Assembly (NCBI GenBank): GCA_013791675.1
Contig: VMTI01000046.1
Coordinates: 1-16,308 of the forward strand
Length of the DNA: 16,308 nucleotides
Reading direction: 5' to 3'
DNA from: a bacterium
GTDB lineage: Bacteria > CG03
This document shows positions 13,961-16,308 of the stretch, piece after piece; position 1 is the stretch's first letter, and each line of letters opens with the position of its first letter. Both the position numbers and the translations under genes were made by a program. Below the pieces are notes generated by a model. It saw nothing but the letters and a program-made list of their open reading frames with translations, was not told where the DNA came from and ran no database searches.

Positions 13961-14789
13961 AATTGATGAGGAAAAATGTACGGGCTGCGGGAATTGCATT
14001 CCCGATTGCCCGGAAGGCGCTCTGCAGATTATTGACGGAAAAGTCCGGCTGGTCAGTGATTTGTTTTGCGACGGATTAGGCGCCTGCATAGGTTCCTGCC
14101 CGGAGGGCGCCATAAGCGTAGAAGAAAGGGATGCTCGCCCATATGATGAAAATAAGGTGATGGAAAACATAGTGAAGGCCGGAGCGAATACTATTAAGGC
14201 TCACCTGAGGCATTTAAAAGAGCATGGTGAGACGGATTATCTTCACAAGGCGATTGGGTATATCAGGGAAAATAATGTAGATTTTCCGGTACAGGAGTTT
14301 ATGGCAGAAATACACGGCCATGATAATGCTCATGCCGGGGGTGGTTGTCCCGGGGCAAAGGCAATGTCCTGGGAAGAAAAAAAAGCTGGGCCGTCTCAAG
14401 CTGAAGAACCTCATGGAAAAATAGCATCCGAACTTCGAAACTGGCCAGTCCAAATTAAGCTGGTTAATCCAAATGCCCCGTATTTGAAGAATGCGGATAT
14501 ACTGATTACAGCCGATTGTGTTCCCTTCGCCTATGCGTCTTTTCACAAGGATTTTGTTAAAGGCAAAATAGTGCTGATGGGTTGTCCCAAACTTGATGAT
14601 ATGGAATATTACATTGAAAAGCTGACTGAGATATTTAAAACAGCTAAACCCAGGGGCATCACTGTGATTAATATGGAAGTGCCGTGCTGTCACGGACTTG
14701 TAACAGGAGTGCGGAAGGCAATAAAGAAGTCGGAGCAGAAGATTCCGCTTTTTGAAATAACAGTGGGGATAAAAGGAAATCTGCTATAG
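13941..14789 (+). CDS. Ferredoxin-domain protein associated with Hcp
   Basis: An Fe-S protein of 282 aa that probably donates electrons to, or matures, the hybrid cluster protein encoded next. The N-terminal 4Fe-4S motif is complete: C13-x2-C16-x2-C19-x3-C23-P. The second, 'FCDGLGACIGSCPEGAI', has only three Cys (43, 49, 53) with Leu where the second ligand would be, which I recall as usual for this family. The C-terminal half carries 'LRNWPVQIKLVNPNAPYLKNADILITADCVPFAYASFH', 'MGCPKLDD' and 'MEVPCCHG', a block with more conserved Cys that may bind a further cluster. Shine-Dalgarno GGGAGGG precedes the ATG. It overlaps rrf2 by 20 bp and is 37 bp before hcp, so it shares their promoter. Confidence 0.88.
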   Translation: MKRKIIKIDEEKCTGCGNCIPDCPEGALQIIDGKVRLVSDLFCDGLGACIGSCPEGAISVEERDARPYDENKVMENIVKAGANTIKAHLRHLKEHGETDYLHKAIGYIRENNVDFPVQEFMAEIHGHDNAHAGGGCPGAKAMSWEEKKAGPSQAEEPHGKIASELRNWPVQIKLVNPNAPYLKNADILITADCVPFAYASFHKDFVKGKIVLMGCPKLDDMEYYIEKLTEIFKTAKPRGITVINMEVPCCHGLVTGVRKAIKKSEQKIPLFEITVGIKGNLL

Positions 14790-14826
14790 CCGCTGTAAAG
14801 AATAGTAATGGAATTAGGAGGAACAA

Positions 14827-16308
14827 ATGAGTATGTTTTGTTATCAATGTCAGGAAACGGTAAAAAATTCAGGTTGCACAAGCCGGGGTGTCTGCGGTAA
14901 GGATGAAACGACAGCTAACCTGCAGGATCTGCTGATATATGTTCTGCAGGGCATAGCGTTATATGCGGAAAAGAATAATATCGACAGAGAAAAGGGCGTT
15001 TTTATATGTCAGGCTCTGTTTGCGACGATAACCAACGCCAATTTTGATGAAGACAGGATAAGCGGATTAATAAAGAAAGCTATTAAGGTCAGGGATGAGT
15101 TAAAAATAGAATCAGGTAAGACAATTGAACATGACTCAGCAAACTGGTCCGGCGATTCTAAGGAAGATTTCAAAGAAAAAGCGCCGTCTGCGGGCATATT
15201 AAGTTATAGCGATAATGAAGACATAAGGTCGCTGAAAGCCCTTTTATTATATGGAATGAAAGGCATAGCGGCGTACACCGACCATGCCGCGGTGCTTGAT
15301 TGTTATGATGATGAAATATTTTCGTTTTTAGTTAAAGGCCTTGCCGCAATAACAAAAAATCTTACAGCTGACGAATTGACTGGCTTAGTTCTTGAAGCGG
15401 GGGAAAACACGGTAAGGGCGATGAAACTTCTGGACGGGGCTAACACTTCAAAATATGGAAATCCTGAAATAACAAAAGTGAATATAGGAGTAAGAAATAA
15501 TCCGGGAATACTGATATCGGGGCATGACTTAAAAGATCTTGAAGAACTCCTGGAGCAATCAAAGGCGAGCGGTGTTGATATATACACACATTCGGAAATG
15601 CTGCCCGCGAACAGTTATCCGGCATTTAAGAAATATGAGCATCTCGCGGGGAATTACGGGAATGCGTGGTGGCGGCAGAACAAGGAATTTGAATCATTTA
15701 ACGGCCCGATAATATTGACCACGAATTGCATAATCCCCGTCAAGGATTCATACAAAGACAGGATATTTACAACAGGCATGGCTGGATATCCCGGCGTTAA
15801 ACACATTTCTGACCGCGCCGACGGAAAACAAAAGGATTTTTCCCCGATAATAGAACTGGCAAAAAAATGCCCGCCTCCGGAGCAGATTGAAGAGGGGGAG
15901 ATTATAGGCGGATTTGCGCATAATCAGGTGCTGGCTTTGGCGGACAAAGTCGTGGAAGCGATAAAATCCGGAGCCATAAAGCGTTTTATTGTTATGGCTG
16001 GATGTGACGGCAGGCATCCGGCGAGAAAATATTTTACAGAGGTCGCGGAAAACCTTCCGAAAGATACGGTAATTTTAACCGCGGGATGCGCAAAATACCG
16101 TTATAATAAATTGAAGCTCGGCGACATTGGCGGTATCCCCAGGGTGCTTGACGCCGGACAATGCAATGACAGCTACTCACTTGCCGTTATTGCTTTAAAG
16201 CTGAAGGAAGCGTTCGCGCTTAACGACGTGAATGACCTTCCGTTATCTTTTGATATAGCGTGGTATGAGCAGAAAGCGGTCGCGGTGCTTCTGGCGTTAC
16301 TTTATTTA
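14827..16308 (+). CDS. hcp: Hybrid cluster protein (hydroxylamine/NO reductase), 3'-truncated
   Basis: Hcp carries a 4Fe-2O-2S hybrid cluster and acts as an NO reductase (also hydroxylamine reductase in vitro) under anaerobic nitrosative stress. A strong AGGAGG (14816-14821) precedes the ATG, and 494 codons are open to the window end with no stop. Proteins of this family are ~540-550 aa, so ~50 residues are missing. The N-terminal cysteines C5-x2-C8-x8-C17-x5-C23 have the class I (Desulfovibrio-type, 4Fe-4S) spacing, not the E. coli 2Fe-2S one. All hybrid-cluster ligands are visible: H233, E257, C301, C393 (persulfide position, 'AGCDGRHPAR'), C421, C446, and E481/K483 in 'WYEQKAV'. It is the third gene of the rrf2 operon. 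No Hcr reductase is seen, so the upstream ferredoxin protein is the likely partner. Confidence 0.97.
   Translation, partial: MSMFCYQCQETVKNSGCTSRGVCGKDETTANLQDLLIYVLQGIALYAEKNNIDREKGVFICQALFATITNANFDEDRISGLIKKAIKVRDELKIESGKTIEHDSANWSGDSKEDFKEKAPSAGILSYSDNEDIRSLKALLLYGMKGIAAYTDHAAVLDCYDDEIFSFLVKGLAAITKNLTADELTGLVLEAGENTVRAMKLLDGANTSKYGNPEITKVNIGVRNNPGILISGHDLKDLEELLEQSKASGVDIYTHSEMLPANSYPAFKKYEHLAGNYGNAWWRQNKEFESFNGPIILTTNCIIPVKDSYKDRIFTTGMAGYPGVKHISDRADGKQKDFSPIIELAKKCPPPEQIEEGEIIGGFAHNQVLALADKVVEAIKSGAIKRFIVMAGCDGRHPARKYFTEVAENLPKDTVILTAGCAKYRYNKLKLGDIGGIPRVLDAGQCNDSYSLAVIALKLKEAFALNDVNDLPLSFDIAWYEQKAVAVLLALLYL

Noticed and set aside
1..16308. CRISPR arrays, tRNA/rRNA genes, riboswitches, integrase or transposase genes
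   Set aside because: No regularly spaced repeats, tRNA-like cloverleaf, rRNA stretches or transposase motifs were recognised on either strand by eye; the only mobile-like item is the short palindrome at 4113-4182.

Overview
The window reads as a piece of a chromosome from a Gram-negative (LPS-type outer membrane), anaerobic or microaerophilic bacterium. The evidence is an LptC/LptA/LptB export set, a class I hybrid cluster protein with its ferredoxin, and a GH57 glucan enzyme. The gene order (lptC-lptA-lptB, then hpf-ptsN-rapZ, then a mannose-family PTS) resembles the rpoN neighbourhood of Proteobacteria and of deep-branching candidate phyla such as Omnitrophota or Elusimicrobiota. I assign no taxon with confidence. 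Dense packing, 4-bp stop/start overlaps and frequent GTG/TTG starts are visible throughout.

Region A (1-1785, +): end of lptC, an OstA/LptA-like protein and lptB, i.e. the LPS transport bridge and its ATPase. Region B (1898-3727, +): long-form hibernation factor hpf, EIIA-Ntr ptsN, and rapZ. The slot between lptB and hpf, where rpoN often sits, is only 112 bp here and carries no rpoN. Region C (3721-10169, +): a complete mannose/sorbose-family phosphotransferase chain (IIA, IIB, IIC, IID, HPr, EI). A GH57 4-alpha-glucanotransferase/alpha-amylase-like enzyme is locked between IIB and IIC by overlapping stop and start codons. The only real gap in this run is a perfect 26-bp inverted repeat (4113-4182), which has supplied the end of the IIA gene and abuts the IIB ribosome binding site. 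Region D (10178-12503, +): a MoxR AAA+ ATPase, a small unrecognised membrane-anchored protein and a CaxA-type Na+/Ca2+ exchanger, translationally coupled. Regions A-D all point the same way and may be one or a few long transcripts.

Region E (12525-13397, -): an unrecognised single-pass membrane protein, convergent with region D. Region F (13398-16308, +): a 131-bp divergent intergenic region, then an Rrf2-family Fe-S regulator, a ferredoxin-domain protein and hcp, which is cut by the window end. A good sigma-70 promoter lies directly in front of the rrf2 start, so its mRNA should be nearly leaderless. A 9-bp-arm palindrome covers the -10 box, which suggests autoregulation of a nitrosative/redox stress operon.

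Functionally, regions B and C form one phosphoryl-relay hub: EI and HPr feed a sugar-type IIA/IIB and EIIA-Ntr, with RapZ alongside. The embedded GH57 enzyme points to control or use of alpha-glucan (glycogen/maltodextrin). No tRNA, rRNA, CRISPR array or transposase gene was found. No intergenic stretch exceeds 300 bp.
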